A DNA stretch of 64,000 bases from Prorocentrum cordatum (GCA_963575745.1 CAUYUJ010003016.1:19003-83002); one strand, 5' to 3'; positions 7,701-15,977 are shown, counted from the first letter of the stretch. Numbers and translations: made by a program. Notes: generated by a model from the sequence alone, not told the origin.

Positions 7701-10461
7701 GCGTATGCCGCCGGCGCGCCGCTGTCCCCATGGGGTGAAGCACGCGTTGAAGGAAAGGCTCAGCGAAGGCAGTCACCACTGGCTCGACGACGAGGGGAGC
7801 GTCACCTGGGACCCAGCAGCCCGCGGGGGCTCCGACCCTACACTGCCCAAGGGCATCGGCCACATCAAGCTCGCCGGTACTAGGCATCTGGTCTGCTCAG
7901 TCGACGGCCCGATCGGCACGGTTCGCTGGCCCGCTGAGGGCCCGGGCGGACCGGGAGGAACCCTGGTCCACGTCCCAGGACGCAGTGGCGGGCGCATCAG
8001 GGCGCTGTCACCGGAAGAGGTTTGGATCGTGCAGGGAGGCGATGAGGCGACATGGGTACAGCGGCGAGCCCGAGGCGACACCGAGAACACCATGATGCGG
8101 GAAGCAGCGAGGTCCCTGCCACCAGAGACGGCGAGGGCTGTGCTGGGCGCTGCCGCGGACGCGCTGTCGCAGACCACCCAGCGGGCGGGCGGCTGTCACG
8201 ATCCCGCGGAGTCGGCCGCCTGGGAGACAACCCGACGGTGGCTCAGGGCATGGGCGCGGAGCGAGCTTCAGGTGAAGGCCGACAGGACAGAGGACGACCA
8301 GCACGCTGGGGCACTGAGCGACGACGTCCACAAGGCGAGGCGTAAGAGCCAAGGCGTCCGCTTCAAGGCCATCGAGGAGGACCTCGTGCGGGGCCCCGAG
8401 CCCCCTCCCGACGCAGAGAAGGTGGACCTGAATGCAGTCGTCAACACTCCCAAGAAGCGGCGGAAGAGGAGCCCCAACCGGGGCAAGAAGGTGGATACCC
8501 AGGGTTTGGTCAAACCGGTCGCCCTGGGCCGCGCTCGTGCCTCCATCGCCCTGCCGGACCACCCGATGCTGGGAGGGGGCGACTACGGCAGGTGGATTGA
8601 AGAGCAGAAGCGCGAGGCGCTGATGCTGCGGCTGTCCGAGGGAACCCGCGCTGGATACGAGACCGGCTGGAAGCAGTGGCAGAGTTTCAGAGCAGCCCAA
8701 GGAGAGTCGCCCTGGCTGGAGGGGCGCGACCGCGAGGAGCGACACGCCAACGAGGAGGCACTGTTGGGCTTCGTCGTCGTGTCGGCTAAGGTGCTGAAGC
8801 GCACGGAAGGGACGGTCAAGCAGATGTTGTTCGCGGTGCGCTTCGCCCACCTCGTGGTCGGGTACCCAGACCCTCTGCTCCACCGGGGCCGTCTCTGGTC
8901 CACGCTCGCCGGCCTCCGGAGAAGCCAGGGGCCGAGCGGGAGGAAGCGGCCGGTGACGCCCCGCATGCTCCTGTGGCTCCAGGGCTTCTTGAAGGACCAG
9001 ACGGACCTCCCCGAGATGGACACCGCGGTCTTGTGGGCCGCCGTGGCGGTGGCCTTCTTCTTCATGCTGAGGGCGTCCGAGTACTTGATCCAGCCCGGGA
9101 AGACATGGAACCGAGAGCGCGTTGTGCGCGGAGTGGCCGTCACGGGCCGCGATGGCGACAACCAGCCCTGCACCTTCAAGGGCGCGGTGGAGGTGGTGCT
9201 CCACATCACCTCCTCGAAGACCGACCAGTACAACGTGGGGTGCGTAAGGAATCAGTACGAGACGGGCACGTCGTTGTGCCCCGTGGCAGCCCTCCGCCAG
9301 CTGGAGCGGCACTACCCGCAGAGGCTGCGAGGGAGCGAGGAGGAGCTCCCACTCTTCCGCTGGGCGAGCGGAGCACCTATCCGTCGCGAGGAGGTGCAGC
9401 ACTATCTGACGATCGCATGGCTTGCCGCCGGGCTGAGGAAGGAGGAGATCGGCTCGCACAGCCTCCGCATCGGGGGCGCGACGGCGATGCGCCACGCCGT
9501 GGACGACCTGCAGCGCGTCAAGCGCTTCGGGCGCTGGGCCCCCGACAGCTTTCACGGGTACCTGTGGGAGAGCCACGAGCCCATGCGCGGCATCTCGACC
9601 AACATGGCGACGGATGTGTCTGAGCTCACGGCGCCGCCGGCCCATGCGGCCGAAGGCGCGCGCCGCGCAGGCAGGAGCCCGACCCCGCTTCAGCTCAGAG
9701 CAGCGCTGGCCGCGACGACACTCGCCACCACAGCTGGCAGCGCAGACGGCTACGTGCTCAAGGTCAACCCGGTGGAGAGCCAGAACCAGATGATCCTCGC
9801 GCTCCCGGTCGGCTTGGGAGCTTGGGCGATGGCAGCGGGGGTACTAATGGCAGCCATGCTGCTGAGTGCTGCATGGAGGCGCGAGCAGCAGCGAAAGCGC
9901 GGAGGAGCGGCCGGCAGGCGCAGCAGCAGCCGCAGAGCCCACATCCCCTGCGCAGGCATGCTGTGTGCAGCGCTGGTGGTGACGGCGCTCACGACGGCAG
10001 CCGGGGAGACACCGGACCGAGAAGTGGCAACAGTTGACGGCAGGGCCCAAGGGGCCATGCTTCGCTGGGAGCCGCAGATGGGCACGGTGGCGATCGTTGT
10101 CCCGGTGGGGACGGCGATGAAGGTGGTGGCCACGATCACAGTGCTGCTTGCAGCAGGCATCGGGGTGGTTGGCAGCTGTTGCTGCGGGACGGCCAAAGAG
10201 AACGAGGGTAAGCAGGAGCCGACCGTGCAGCAGGCCGCCACGCAGCAGACGCCCACGGCGCATAAGCCTCCCAAGCAACCGCAGAGGACGTTTTGCGACG
10301 CAGGGGTGATGGGCCCGGTGCACTACAATGGTGTGAGGTACGTGCACGAGACCCAAGGCTTCCGCCGGGCCAACGAGGTGACGCGGGAGATGGCCCCATT
10401 GGGGCGCCGCGGGTCGCCAGGATGGCCCCGTGGAGGGGAGCAGAGGCCGCGCCGTGACTGA
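1666..10461 (+). CDS. DIRS-like ORF2 polyprotein: MTase-like, RT, RNase H, MTase-like, tyrosine recombinase, membrane tail
   Basis: One uninterrupted frame of about 2,930 codons (residues counted from GTG 1675). Order: methyltransferase-like domain (about 55-245); Gly/Glu/Arg-rich linker (520-1280); RT (about 1282-1620) with D1487-D1488; RNase H (1705-1820) with D1712, E1739, D1764, D1814; second methyltransferase-like domain (1888-2125); tyrosine recombinase (2295-2640) with R2466, K2515, H2595, R2598, W2621, Y2629; hydrophobic tail with three candidate membrane segments (2707-2733, 2757-2777, 2804-2837). This is the replication and integration machinery of the element. Such length without a stop argues for recent activity, but one RT motif A Asp appears to be Gly (residue 1402). 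Confidence 0.8.
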   Translation, partial: ASPVQHCRALAAQQQQRGRAAGGATAAVELPTEVECPDFGDLEPLRLRPAFAWGLRTREIFAGTGRWTQAMKDAGIATSESVEYFGQPLLGKDPRPQFDIRDPLVRERLYQEFSAPPGPDEANVLQFAPPCVSHCPWQLAAGGARTFECPDGTGERQIEIDGNVFGEFACIGAKRGYEAGREFLIESSARDGRYPKLWDRPCMRALMRTTGARVLAIDMCEWGLAPPGEPQHRYQKRTWWLASLGLYPYALILARRCTGQHTHRTLEGGLPHDLTDGQVEAYNLDARTRLSKAEASEFINLSTKLGEAGGCHGLDSDGATVTLPPDDKLIRVNQLIARVAPDNFHWARIDFRTKQHYSALPENQWALYFGKTPEGELRFTLGKQAPPNLEGGGRVPSGTPQLSAAVKGELGSASFGLGLRGMRGTQHAGQYAPRLCAAWAAVLKAAAAGTAPEKLEQQIAAMDAEARALEEKLESKVARAGRSDALEQEPPPSFQPPACAGEGGSTENGAINERSVKCGSLKQSADTCCLPHSIWRSSMEVEFDGGSKGHRRGGRSKGDYLERNAAEADGRSPKGEGRGEEEVEVETDGEPTIIAWGGDEKRGGKRGGKRGGWKRNKARKREAREAAARGGGGSGGGGDDDGDGDESPEEEEEENRRQKKAREAEDEASRASPARVFVPQQGDQWVLLKGGPFEAGEVKARLRVSETLSGGFFDADQLYLFEYTEDDDTAGAHGPPLDDEEAVRPGEKLLLWATPKPPKEWTSWSPRWNRYQQPAPGATAQEGQRRVTARIADRAAAAAAAAGTSGAAASSATSSGRQPAPTFSEVAAAASGIRASSVPPSSGGTSRSSGALMRVEEQLAEAQGQHARAASEGGDQELSAARVVGQLEIRRNEVQARRAARLEREARRRGREDQRATSAPPEPHSLQAPPEAPPPPEAEEDPETTSEEMGRRVAEAHPGVACRGGVHKCNAARRFVKNFNDVRRGGKSYDLQHADILYLNGIGQISDVLMQEYPGADPTDPSLPPEPRQLGEILARYVEEHETLKVKMKSLGIPRDEQAGGGVLDPIYVATERTYIEEHEGRDVPGARSRSRRRSGGAAPSGGAKPSGGAPGDSESSASETMAPDTRGRLRARSPPDENRGRSSAPDPRDPGRRCGGPEVPPADARQGAHHRSRAEACQDERRSPPATPPPGTPEAKEYLRWCLEHAEFAPELVKEVTGLGNRLLLAAGSVEAAAARLREERELVLGNPLGGVLDPKFGEALEEDHRRYLQEMASRGVPVRRQQPRRRTIAKPHASAKDHALEMYAKAWKDTSYGAVLWATPEAEAALSASELIESPSGRVPKMLPDRTVSSEGRPIHDMRVANGDSPKELHPPAPQPKHEALVRLSLWWSARHPGVPQVIAKRGVSRAFKWHWVRDEDVAEFGTSLPGDAAGLTTRVIMIHCVMVFGWSGSPGEYMAFAWSAKWDHERRRPPDPAVNDTVRWSSKWLMDDGVLVEPLVGLRPWLSAADCDASMRRVWGGDAINVDKMAEEGTFQAEQLVWGLYLDVDKQRSRLPEPKCVKAAHLLAIDELRYGCRRVPIKVVQELRGSAQFWVATQPAIKPELPVIDRLLGGGLGAAWAEPRGSAEEIALAWDEWDQTLELLRVLFDAPEAWASTFEASFISCLGPRERLALPGAAARTRWTGGDATTTTIGSIDWGRAVAGSKAMPPHYMAVDAAPLLRQLEDVLSHPGAEKDWAIAIVELLAFVALAAARGSEWQGELVFYVTDNMNVRSWISKRRPKHPLARHLIRLVQRLEACHGFSTTALYIRTYHNDIADWLSREEAKKVHSELLRKGWTRIEPPEEWGKMLAEAKEHLLRLPGEDGPIAESALRHRALRTPAAVPRSLALAGRRGLELGSPLGTYGRAWEQLGGELTTGDPTGVDWIMCTLSLDPKGFEVEKLASSITRARPQVVVVDAPGKLDLTRVVKVLRKLGYRTYDLEVVCTHYGDMTARARSLIVAGRGPAGASLASMRMPPARRCPHGVKHALKERLSEGSHHWLDDEGSVTWDPAARGGSDPTLPKGIGHIKLAGTRHLVCSVDGPIGTVRWPAEGPGGPGGTLVHVPGRSGGRIRALSPEEVWIVQGGDEATWVQRRARGDTENTMMREAARSLPPETARAVLGAAADALSQTTQRAGGCHDPAESAAWETTRRWLRAWARSELQVKADRTEDDQHAGALSDDVHKARRKSQGVRFKAIEEDLVRGPEPPPDAEKVDLNAVVNTPKKRRKRSPNRGKKVDTQGLVKPVALGRARASIALPDHPMLGGGDYGRWIEEQKREALMLRLSEGTRAGYETGWKQWQSFRAAQGESPWLEGRDREERHANEEALLGFVVVSAKVLKRTEGTVKQMLFAVRFAHLVVGYPDPLLHRGRLWSTLAGLRRSQGPSGRKRPVTPRMLLWLQGFLKDQTDLPEMDTAVLWAAVAVAFFFMLRASEYLIQPGKTWNRERVVRGVAVTGRDGDNQPCTFKGAVEVVLHITSSKTDQYNVGCVRNQYETGTSLCPVAALRQLERHYPQRLRGSEEELPLFRWASGAPIRREEVQHYLTIAWLAAGLRKEEIGSHSLRIGGATAMRHAVDDLQRVKRFGRWAPDSFHGYLWESHEPMRGISTNMATDVSELTAPPAHAAEGARRAGRSPTPLQLRAALAATTLATTAGSADGYVLKVNPVESQNQMILALPVGLGAWAMAAGVLMAAMLLSAAWRREQQRKRGGAAGRRSSSRRAHIPCAGMLCAALVVTALTTAAGETPDREVATVDGRAQGAMLRWEPQMGTVAIVVPVGTAMKVVATITVLLAAGIGVVGSCCCGTAKENEGKQEPTVQQAATQQTPTAHKPPKQPQRTFCDAGVMGPVHYNGVRYVHETQGFRRANEVTREMAPLGRRGSPGWPRGGEQRPRRD
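1820..2430 (+). other. N-terminal C5-methyltransferase-like domain of DIRS ORF2
   Basis: A FAGTG loop (residues ~57-61) fits the SAM-binding motif I. PPC at 126-128 fits motif IV, which holds the catalytic Cys. An RYQKRTWWLAS stretch near 232-242 sits where the QxRxR motif VIII would be. The spacing is short and no motif IX/X or recognition domain is clear. It may be a truncated or repurposed methyltransferase fold. Retroelement capture of cytosine methyltransferases has been reported in dinoflagellates; activity here is unproven. Confidence 0.5.
5520..6540 (+). other. Reverse transcriptase domain of DIRS ORF2
   Basis: RPIHDMR (about residue 1352) matches the template-gripping region before motif A. 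KRGVSRAFKW (from about 1400) matches motif A, with Gly 1402 where Asp is expected. FGWSGSPGEY corresponds to the motif B turn. LMDDGVLV (D1487, D1488) is motif C with Met replacing the usual Tyr/Phe-x. It copies element RNA to DNA. If the motif A alignment is right, this copy may be catalytically weak or dead. Confidence 0.65.
6780..7140 (+). other. RNase H domain of DIRS ORF2
   Basis: Catalytic acidic residues can be placed as D1712, E1739 (in VELLAF), D1764 (in VTDNMNVRSW) and D1814 (in HNDIADWLSR). The final H-N-x-x-A-D-x-L-S-R signature is typical of DIRS and Gypsy RNase H. It follows RT directly, as expected. Confidence 0.75.
7330..8065 (+). other. Second C5-methyltransferase-like domain of DIRS ORF2, motif IV lost
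   Basis: A glycine-rich motif I-like stretch starts near residue 1889. TARARSLIVAGR (1988 on) resembles the QxRxR motif VIII and following strand. RALSPEEVWIVQGG (2109 on) matches the R-x-L-T-x-x-E-x-x-x-L-Q-G motif IX/X of cytosine methyltransferases. The segment where PPC should lie reads TLSLDP, so the catalytic Cys is missing. It is likely a non-catalytic DNA-binding or structural derivative (inference). Confidence 0.5.
8555..9625 (+). other. Tyrosine recombinase domain of DIRS ORF2
   Basis: The catalytic set of tyrosine recombinases is complete by eye: R2466 in MLRASEYL, K2515 in SSKTD, H2595 and R2598 in SHSLRIGGAT, W2621, and nucleophile Y2629 in HGYL. An N-terminal helical SAM-like region precedes it. 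The HSLRIGGAT variant is typical of DIRS, Ngaro and Crypton recombinases. It would integrate circular element DNA by strand exchange. Confidence 0.8.
9660..10461 (+). other. Hydrophobic C-terminal tail of DIRS ORF2
   Basis: After the recombinase come three hydrophobic stretches separated by a basic Arg/Ser linker and by acidic segments, then a Pro/Gln linker and a terminal region with a Cys triplet. They look like membrane-spanning or signal-anchor segments. I know of no such tail as standard in DIRS elements. It could be an envelope-like or membrane-targeting addition, or a fused host fragment. Confidence 0.45.
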
Positions 10462-10479
10462 GGGCGCGGGCTGCCGCCG

Positions 10480-10980
10480 GCCAGCGGCCGAGCGAGCAGC
10501 AGCGGACCGCCGCCGGCAACCGCCGTGCGAGCGACCACGCGGCGCCGGCTGAGTTCAGCCTGGCGCTCGCATCAGCTTCGCGCATGCGAACGTGCCGGGC
10601 GCGCGCCGCGGCCGTGCTGCCCGTGGGCAGGCGCAGCGCCGGCCTGGCACCCGGCAGTGCCGCCCAGGGGGGCAGCAGTGGCGGCTTCGAGGGAGCGCCG
10701 GCGGCTAGCCCAGCCAGGGCTGCCGCGCGGGGCGCGTGGGGACCCCCGCCGCCGGCATGCGCCGCGCGAGCGGCAGCGCGGCGCCGGCTGAGAGCAGCCC
10801 GGCGCCCGCGCTCAACTCTGCGCTTGCGAGCAGCTGGGCGTGGCGCGGCGGCAGCTGGCGCCTGTGGGCAAGAGCGCCGCGCCGGCCCAGCAACCGGCAG
10901 TGCCGTCATGGGGGGCGGCGGCGGCGGCTACGTGGGGCGCCGGCGGCCAGCCCAGCCAGGGCTGCCGCCCAGAGCGCACG
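10480..10980 (+). repeat. Two imperfect 240-bp GC-rich units downstream of the DIRS ORF
   Basis: GCGGCGCCGGCTGAG recurs at 10539 and 10779, and AGCCCAGCCAGGGCTGCC recurs near 10708 and 10956. This defines about two copies of a 240-bp unit. The position just after the polyprotein fits a 3' non-coding or terminal-repeat region of the element. No coding signal is convincing here. Confidence 0.6.
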
Positions 10981-11155
10981 AAGAACCGCCGCGGGCGCCG
11001 GCGGCTTGCCGCCCTGCGCCTGCGGGCCTACCTTGCTGGGCAGACGTGGCAGCGTGCCGCGGATGCCAGGACTGTTGAGTTCCACGCCGAGAGCACAGCG
11101 GCTACGTGACTCACGGCAGCCAGCCCGACGTGGAGGTGCTTCATAGGAGGAAGTT

Positions 11156-11349
11156 GGCGGCGTGGCCCGCGACGCGTGGCCAAAGACAGGCGCCGGCGCA
11201 CCGTGCGCCGGGCGCCAGAGGAGCAGCACGGCTCCTTGGCAAAAAGTGCTGCGCTCATCGCCATCGTCGTCTGAGCGTCATTCCTCCTCTTGAGCCTCAC
11301 TCCTTAGGCTCAGGTGTTTTAGTTTACCAGTGCTGCTTGAGGGGATATC
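11156..11349 (+). repeat. 194-bp direct repeat, copy 1
   Basis: Nearly identical to 11593-11786, with three mismatches seen by eye, and ends in the same GGGGATATC. The 243 bp between the copies hold a pyrimidine-rich tract and no gene. The 437-bp spacing could reflect a tandem duplication or a small element with terminal direct repeats. Confidence 0.85.
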
Positions 11350-11592
11350 TAGGATGTTTGGCAAAACTGATGGATCTCCCCGTTTCCAGAACTGGCGCGG
11401 GCTTCCGCTTGTGTTCCCCTTGCTCCTGCCCTTGCCTCTTTGCTTTGCCCTTTCCCGCTTCTCTCCTCTTTCCGCCGCTCGGCGGCTCAAGCCTTTCAAA
11501 GGCCAAGCTGGCCCACCCTGGGGGCCTACAGGCCCCCTTCCCGCCCTGTTCTGGACTTTTTCGGCGCCGCCGAAGCGCCCGGGCTCTTCGGC

Positions 11593-11786
11593 GGCGGCGT
11601 GGCCCGCGACGCGTGGCCAAAGACAGGCGCCGGCGCACCGTGCGCCGGGCGCCGGAGGAGCAGCGCGGCTCCTTGGCAAAAAGTGCTGCGCTCATCGTCA
11701 TCGTCGTCTGAGCGTCATTCCTCCTCTTGAGCCTCACTCCTTAGGCTCAGGTGTTTTAGTTTACCAGTGCTGCTTGAGGGGATATC
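11593..11786 (+). repeat. 194-bp direct repeat, copy 2
   Basis: Second copy of the 11156 repeat. It abuts the 5'-truncated LINE remnant starting at about 11787, so it may mark the junction where the LINE fragment joined this locus. Confidence 0.85.
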
Positions 11787-11789
11787 CCA

Positions 11790-12872
11790 TTGCTCGCGCA
11801 ACGACTTCAAGAAATACGGTGCTTGCGTCGACGTGACCTCAGCGATCGCTTTAAGGTTATGGTCGGGGAGGCTTTCAGGTTGGGTTGGTTTTCACTAACT
11901 GGGGCCACGCGCATTGCCGTGACTTTCCGAGGTGCTCGTCCAGGGACGCCGTTCGGAGACGCACTGTTTCTTCTCATCATTGCTGAGGTCATGAATGGCG
12001 TGGCCAGGGAGCCCCAGGCGATGGGCATCGCGTTCACCCTAAACGCACCAGGGGCGAACATCTTTGAAGATGCTGCCGATGACTTGAAGGCTCCTTTTTC
12101 TGGTCAAGCTTGCGCGGGCGACTCCACGTTTGCGTTCCTGGCTTCTTTGGGTGCTTCTGAGCGGCACCTCGAAGATTTTTGCGGGATTGCACTCAACTCT
12201 CTTGCTGCTGCAGGTCTCGTTCCCCGCCTGAAGGTGGGCAAAACTGGGATCATGCTACATCTGCGTGGTCCTGGATCTGTTACGTTTCGGCGACGTGGTT
12301 TTTTTCATGCACTGGGTGCTCGCTTGCCTGCGCGCATGCACATATGTGGTGGCACTCGCATGCGCGCGCGCAGGTCCGTATATCTCGGTGCCGCGCTTGC
12401 GGACAGGGCAGCGCTTGGCCCTGAGCTCGTGCATAGAGAGGCAGAGGCACGCGTTCCACTTACTCACGCGAGCAGGGCGTTTAGAAGAGCACCTAGTAAT
12501 ACATGTCTGCCCAAACTGGTCTTTACATATTCGCCAGCGCTGAACCCAGCGCTGCGTGGAGCAGGAACACGGCATGATCTATATGGAAATGACGTCGTTA
12601 CTCCTAGAACTGCTCACGCCAAAATATATAGAAGGATACTACGTCTTCCCAGGTTTGAAGGGCGCGGACCCACGGATGAAGAAATCATGGCTATTGCTGT
12701 TCGCTTGCCTATCACAATATTGCTTCGATCATTTCGTCTCCGATTGTCTGGTCAGGTTTTGAAGCCGGCCCCAGGCCCGCTATTATCACTACTGCACTCA
12801 GAATCAAACAAGCACAGGGCTCTAAAAGGAAGTCTTGGTTGCAGCATGTTCAGGATGGCTTGCTGCGGTTGA
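11790..12872 (+). pseudogene. LINE C reverse transcriptase, C-terminal half
   Basis: RPGTPFGDALF (about 11942-11972) matches the RT motif B turn. CAGDSTFAF (about 12111-12137) sits where motif C (YADD) should be, with Gly for the first Asp. AGLVPRLKVGKTG follows as the usual post-palm helix. The frame starts abruptly beside the 194-bp repeat and has no proper start codon. It is non-functional as RT: fingers and motif A are missing and motif C is broken. Confidence 0.7.
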
Positions 12873-13578
12873 GGGCTAGCCACTACTCCCTTGTCCCATT
12901 TCCCACCCCAGTTGCGGACCCTCAGATGTGGGTGAGCGAGGTCAAGTCATCACCGCAGGCATGGAAACGCACCCTGGTTGAGGCACTCAACGCTTGCGTC
13001 GAAAAAGCCAGCAGGGATGTAGATGGAGCTCGATGGCAAAAAAGGGCGTTGTCGAATTTGCAGGGGGCGGGCCTTCCACCGGCCCGAGATGTTCAGGAGG
13101 GCCCGCAAGTTCCAGAAAGGAGGCGCCCATTTTGTGAGTTTACAGCACTATCCGTCCCGCCATTGGATGCGCTCGTTCGTTCTTTACACGTTGCGGTGAC
13201 AGGGCTGGCGAGACGGCGCGCGCCTGGACCGACATGCGCCGCTTGCCGCCGTACCCTCTCCTCGAGGTCTCTTCTTCTCAGACATGTCGCATCGTGGGGA
13301 ACTTCTCGGTTGGCTTCTATTCGATACACACGCCTGTCCTGTCAAGTGAAGAACAAAGAAGGTTGGCTCTGGAGGAACATCAAGTCAACCAGCAGGCACG
13401 TAGGGGGGGGTACTCCATCTCGCATGCAGATGCGCCGTCGCGCGTGCTTCCAGGTCTCCTCGATCCTGTCGCCCTGATGGTGCAGGACATGTACACACGT
13501 GAGCAGGCTCAGCTATATATACAGAGCACACTCCAGCATGTCACAGGATGGTCTAGGCAGTGGCCCCAGCAGTTTTGA
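12839..13578 (+). pseudogene. LINE C ORF2 C-terminal region with zinc-finger remnant
   Basis: Coding continues in another frame from about 12839. CAACRRTLSSRSLLLRH (around 13240) is a C-x2-C-x11-H finger of the type found at LINE ORF2 C-termini. The frame changes again near 13300 and ends at about 13578. Assignment rests on position after the RT remnant and on this finger. Confidence 0.5.
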
Positions 13579-13679
13579 GGTAGGACAGCCAGCTCCTGGA
13601 TCCATCCGTGGTCTTTTCTTGGGTTGGCCTTTCGGGCGTGAGGCCGACGCTGGATCCCTTGCAGACCCCACCCCACGTA

Positions 13680-14819
13680 GATTGAAACGTAAGACGATTT
13701 GCATTGCGAATCTCTTTTGCGGACAGCGGCGCCAGGGTGACATCCAGGCTGCTGCTGAGATAAGCATTGAAACTATTGTTCCGAATGTGGAACTCCGAGT
13801 TTTGTCTATTGATATCATCATAGGCAAAGAGGCAGGCGACATTGGCAAGCCCGCCACAATTAGTCTATGGAGTGGGCACATTAGGGCTGGTAGAGTTGCT
13901 GCAGCAGGAAAGGGGTTCTGTGTGAAACTTTCCCGGCAGCACGTTGGAAGGACGGAGGTCCCCCTCCGCTACGTTCCTGGGCTGCTCCATGGGGCATAGA
14001 GGCCATCACCCCTAGACAGCGGCTGCAGGTTCAGATTGCGAGTGTTCTATTCATGTCACACATCGAGCTGCTCTCAGTATGTGATGAAGTAGGAGGGTGT
14101 GGATGGGGAGCGCATCCTGCTTCCCCCACTTGGGAGCCTAGGGCTGTTCCTTCGTGGAATTTTAGGCCGGTCGAAGCTCACGCCAGTGCCACGTGTGCCT
14201 CATATACCGAGTTTGACATGTGCGAATTCGGACAGTCAGCGGGCAGGGCACCCACAGGTATCCTTGCTATACGTCTGGGGCCATTGCATGACATGCCGCT
14301 AAACACTCCTGGTGGGGGCAACTGTAGCCGCGGACCCAGAGCTCACAATGTTTTGCTCGGATGGGATCCTGACAGGAAGATTTTCAGAACGGCTCCCAAG
14401 AAGGTCTATCCTGAGGCTATGTGCAAGTCTTAGGTCAGGCGCTTGTAGATGCAATGTTACCTTCTGTAGAGAGCTGTGTTCAGAATTCAGACCACTCAAA
14501 GACTCTGGCTCTTCGTAAGTTTTTTGTTGAGTCTGTTCGGGGTCCCTCGGGAGTTCCTGAGATGGGTCCTGATTTAGCCGTGACTAGATCGACGAGAGAA
14601 GAGTCGACCATTGCACGCATTAGGAAGGCTCTCGACCTGAACACAGGTGACGAGCCGGCCAATGAGGATCAGGATTTGGACAACTCTCATTCGATTGCCA
14701 TCCTCTCTGCTGTGGAGGCTCGGCCAATTTTGCCATCCCAGGTCAGGCGAGATGAGTCCAGCTCGCCTGTTGTATCCCCCCCATCGACTTTCACCCTGTC
14801 TCTCGCAGTCAGTGCTTGA
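13680..14819 (+). pseudogene. LINE C methyltransferase-like domain, frameshifted
   Basis: NLFCGQRRQGD (about 13710-13742) fits a SAM-binding motif I variant common to dinoflagellate retroelement methyltransferase-like domains. The expected GPPC motif IV position (about 13905) reads GKGFC and has lost the motif. After a frameshift, HPASP, a GRAPTGILA stretch (about 14243) and TAPKKVYPEAMC (about 14390) match the conserved back half of this domain type. At least two frame changes occur between 13999 and 14433. The fold assignment is by motif recall, not alignment. Confidence 0.5.
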
Positions 14820-15563
14820 TAGAATAGCAGCAAATCGAACAGAAGCTCTCAGACGAAGAAGAAATCGAGAGTCTGATGCAAGACGGCTCCCTATTTATTC
14901 GATCAATATGTTCGGTGAGCGTCCTGGCACCACTAGTTCGACGAGCAGAGATTTAGTCCAGGCTGATTTGCATCAATGGTTTCGAGCTGCTACACGCACT
15001 TGACATGAGGAGATGGGGGGTACAGTATGTATTTATTGTGGGTTATTTGTATGTGTGGTTTCGTCTTGTGTTCGGCACAAGTTTGCCTTGCTAAGCTTGT
15101 GCAGCACGGAACTCGTCTGTGCGCCGTCGAGCAAGCATTTCTTGCACGTCTTTTTTTCCCGGAAAGGGCGTGGGCCCAGGGTTCTCTTTTAGTAGGTAAA
15201 CCTGTCCCCCGGTGCCAACTTGAGGGAGGCCGGCGAATTTTTTCCCTGATAAATAACGAGGTCGAAGGAGGCCGGCGAATTAAAATTTGAGGATGTCTCG
15301 AGCGAAACGCTTGTTTTTGAAATCCCGATCGATAAATCACAGGGTGCGGGCCACTTTTTCGTGTGTTGAGGATGTCTCGAGCGAAACGCTTGCTCCGCAG
15401 AGTTTGCCGAGGATGTCTCGAGCGAAACGCTTGTTTTGCAGAGCCGACCGCGACGCGGAAAAGCGCCCCGCGCGAAGGAATTTCGATGATGTTTCGACTA
15501 ATTTGTTTGTTTTTGTACGATTTCCTGGAATTTTGGCAGGATGTCTCGAGCGAAATGCACGAC

Positions 15564-15970
15564 CCCACCCTAGCACGACCATACCCCAGCACGACCACAC
15601 CCCAGCACGACCAGACCCCAGCACGACCCCACCCCAGCACGACCCCACCCCAGCACGACCATACCCCAGCACGACCACACCCCAGCACGACCCGACCCCA
15701 GCACGACCCTACCCCAGCAAGACCACACCCCAGCACGACCACACCCCAGCACGACCTCACCACAGCACGACCACGCCCCAGCACGACCACGCCCCAGCAC
15801 GACCACGCCCCAGCACGACCACGCCCCAGCACGACCACCCCCCAGCACGACCACCCCCCCAGCACGACCACCCCCCAGCACGACCACCCCCCAGCACGAC
15901 CACACCCCAGCACGACCACTCCCCAGCACGACCACACCCCAGCACGACCACACCCCAGCACGACCACACC
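15564..15970 (+). repeat. 16-bp minisatellite ACCACACCCCAGCACG
   Basis: About 25 tandem units with small variations (ACCAGACC, ACCATACC, ACCACGCC). The period of 16 is not a multiple of 3 and the unit lacks stops, so all three forward frames stay open and give spurious Thr/Pro/His-rich ORFs. Further blocks lie at 16132-16310 and 17246-17605. Confidence 0.95.
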
Positions 15971-15977
15971 CAGTCGC

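Larger units (their letters stand above)
1..11105 (+). mobile_element. DIRS-like tyrosine-recombinase retroelement (left end outside window)
   Basis: Two overlapping ORFs encode a CCCH-finger protein and a polyprotein with RT, RNase H and a tyrosine recombinase. That RT/RNase H/YR order, with no aspartic protease or DDE integrase visible, is the hallmark of DIRS-type elements, which integrate through a recombinase rather than an integrase. The left end lies beyond base 1, so the 5' terminal repeat cannot be assessed. The right end is uncertain: coding ends at 10461 and a GC-rich tract with two imperfect 240-bp units follows to about 10980. The limit at 11105 is a guess, placed before the 194-bp direct repeat at 11156. 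Confidence 0.75.
11787..15003 (+). mobile_element. 5'-truncated LINE (C) with RT and methyltransferase-like remnants
   Basis: A run of retroelement protein similarity in changing frames: RT palm and thumb, C-terminal zinc-finger region, then a methyltransferase-like region. Endonuclease and RT fingers are absent, consistent with 5' truncation during target-primed reverse transcription. Several frameshifts and lost catalytic residues mark it as dead. LINEs carrying a methyltransferase domain have been described in Symbiodinium; this looks like a decayed relative. Confidence 0.7.

Noticed and set aside
8008-9645. 545-codon minus-strand ORF opposite the tyrosine recombinase
   Set aside because: Antisense shadow of ORF2 in GC-rich codons; no motifs.
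11156-11786. 194-bp repeats as LTRs of a small retrotransposon
   Set aside because: No PBS, purine tract or coding sequence between them, and no target duplication seen.
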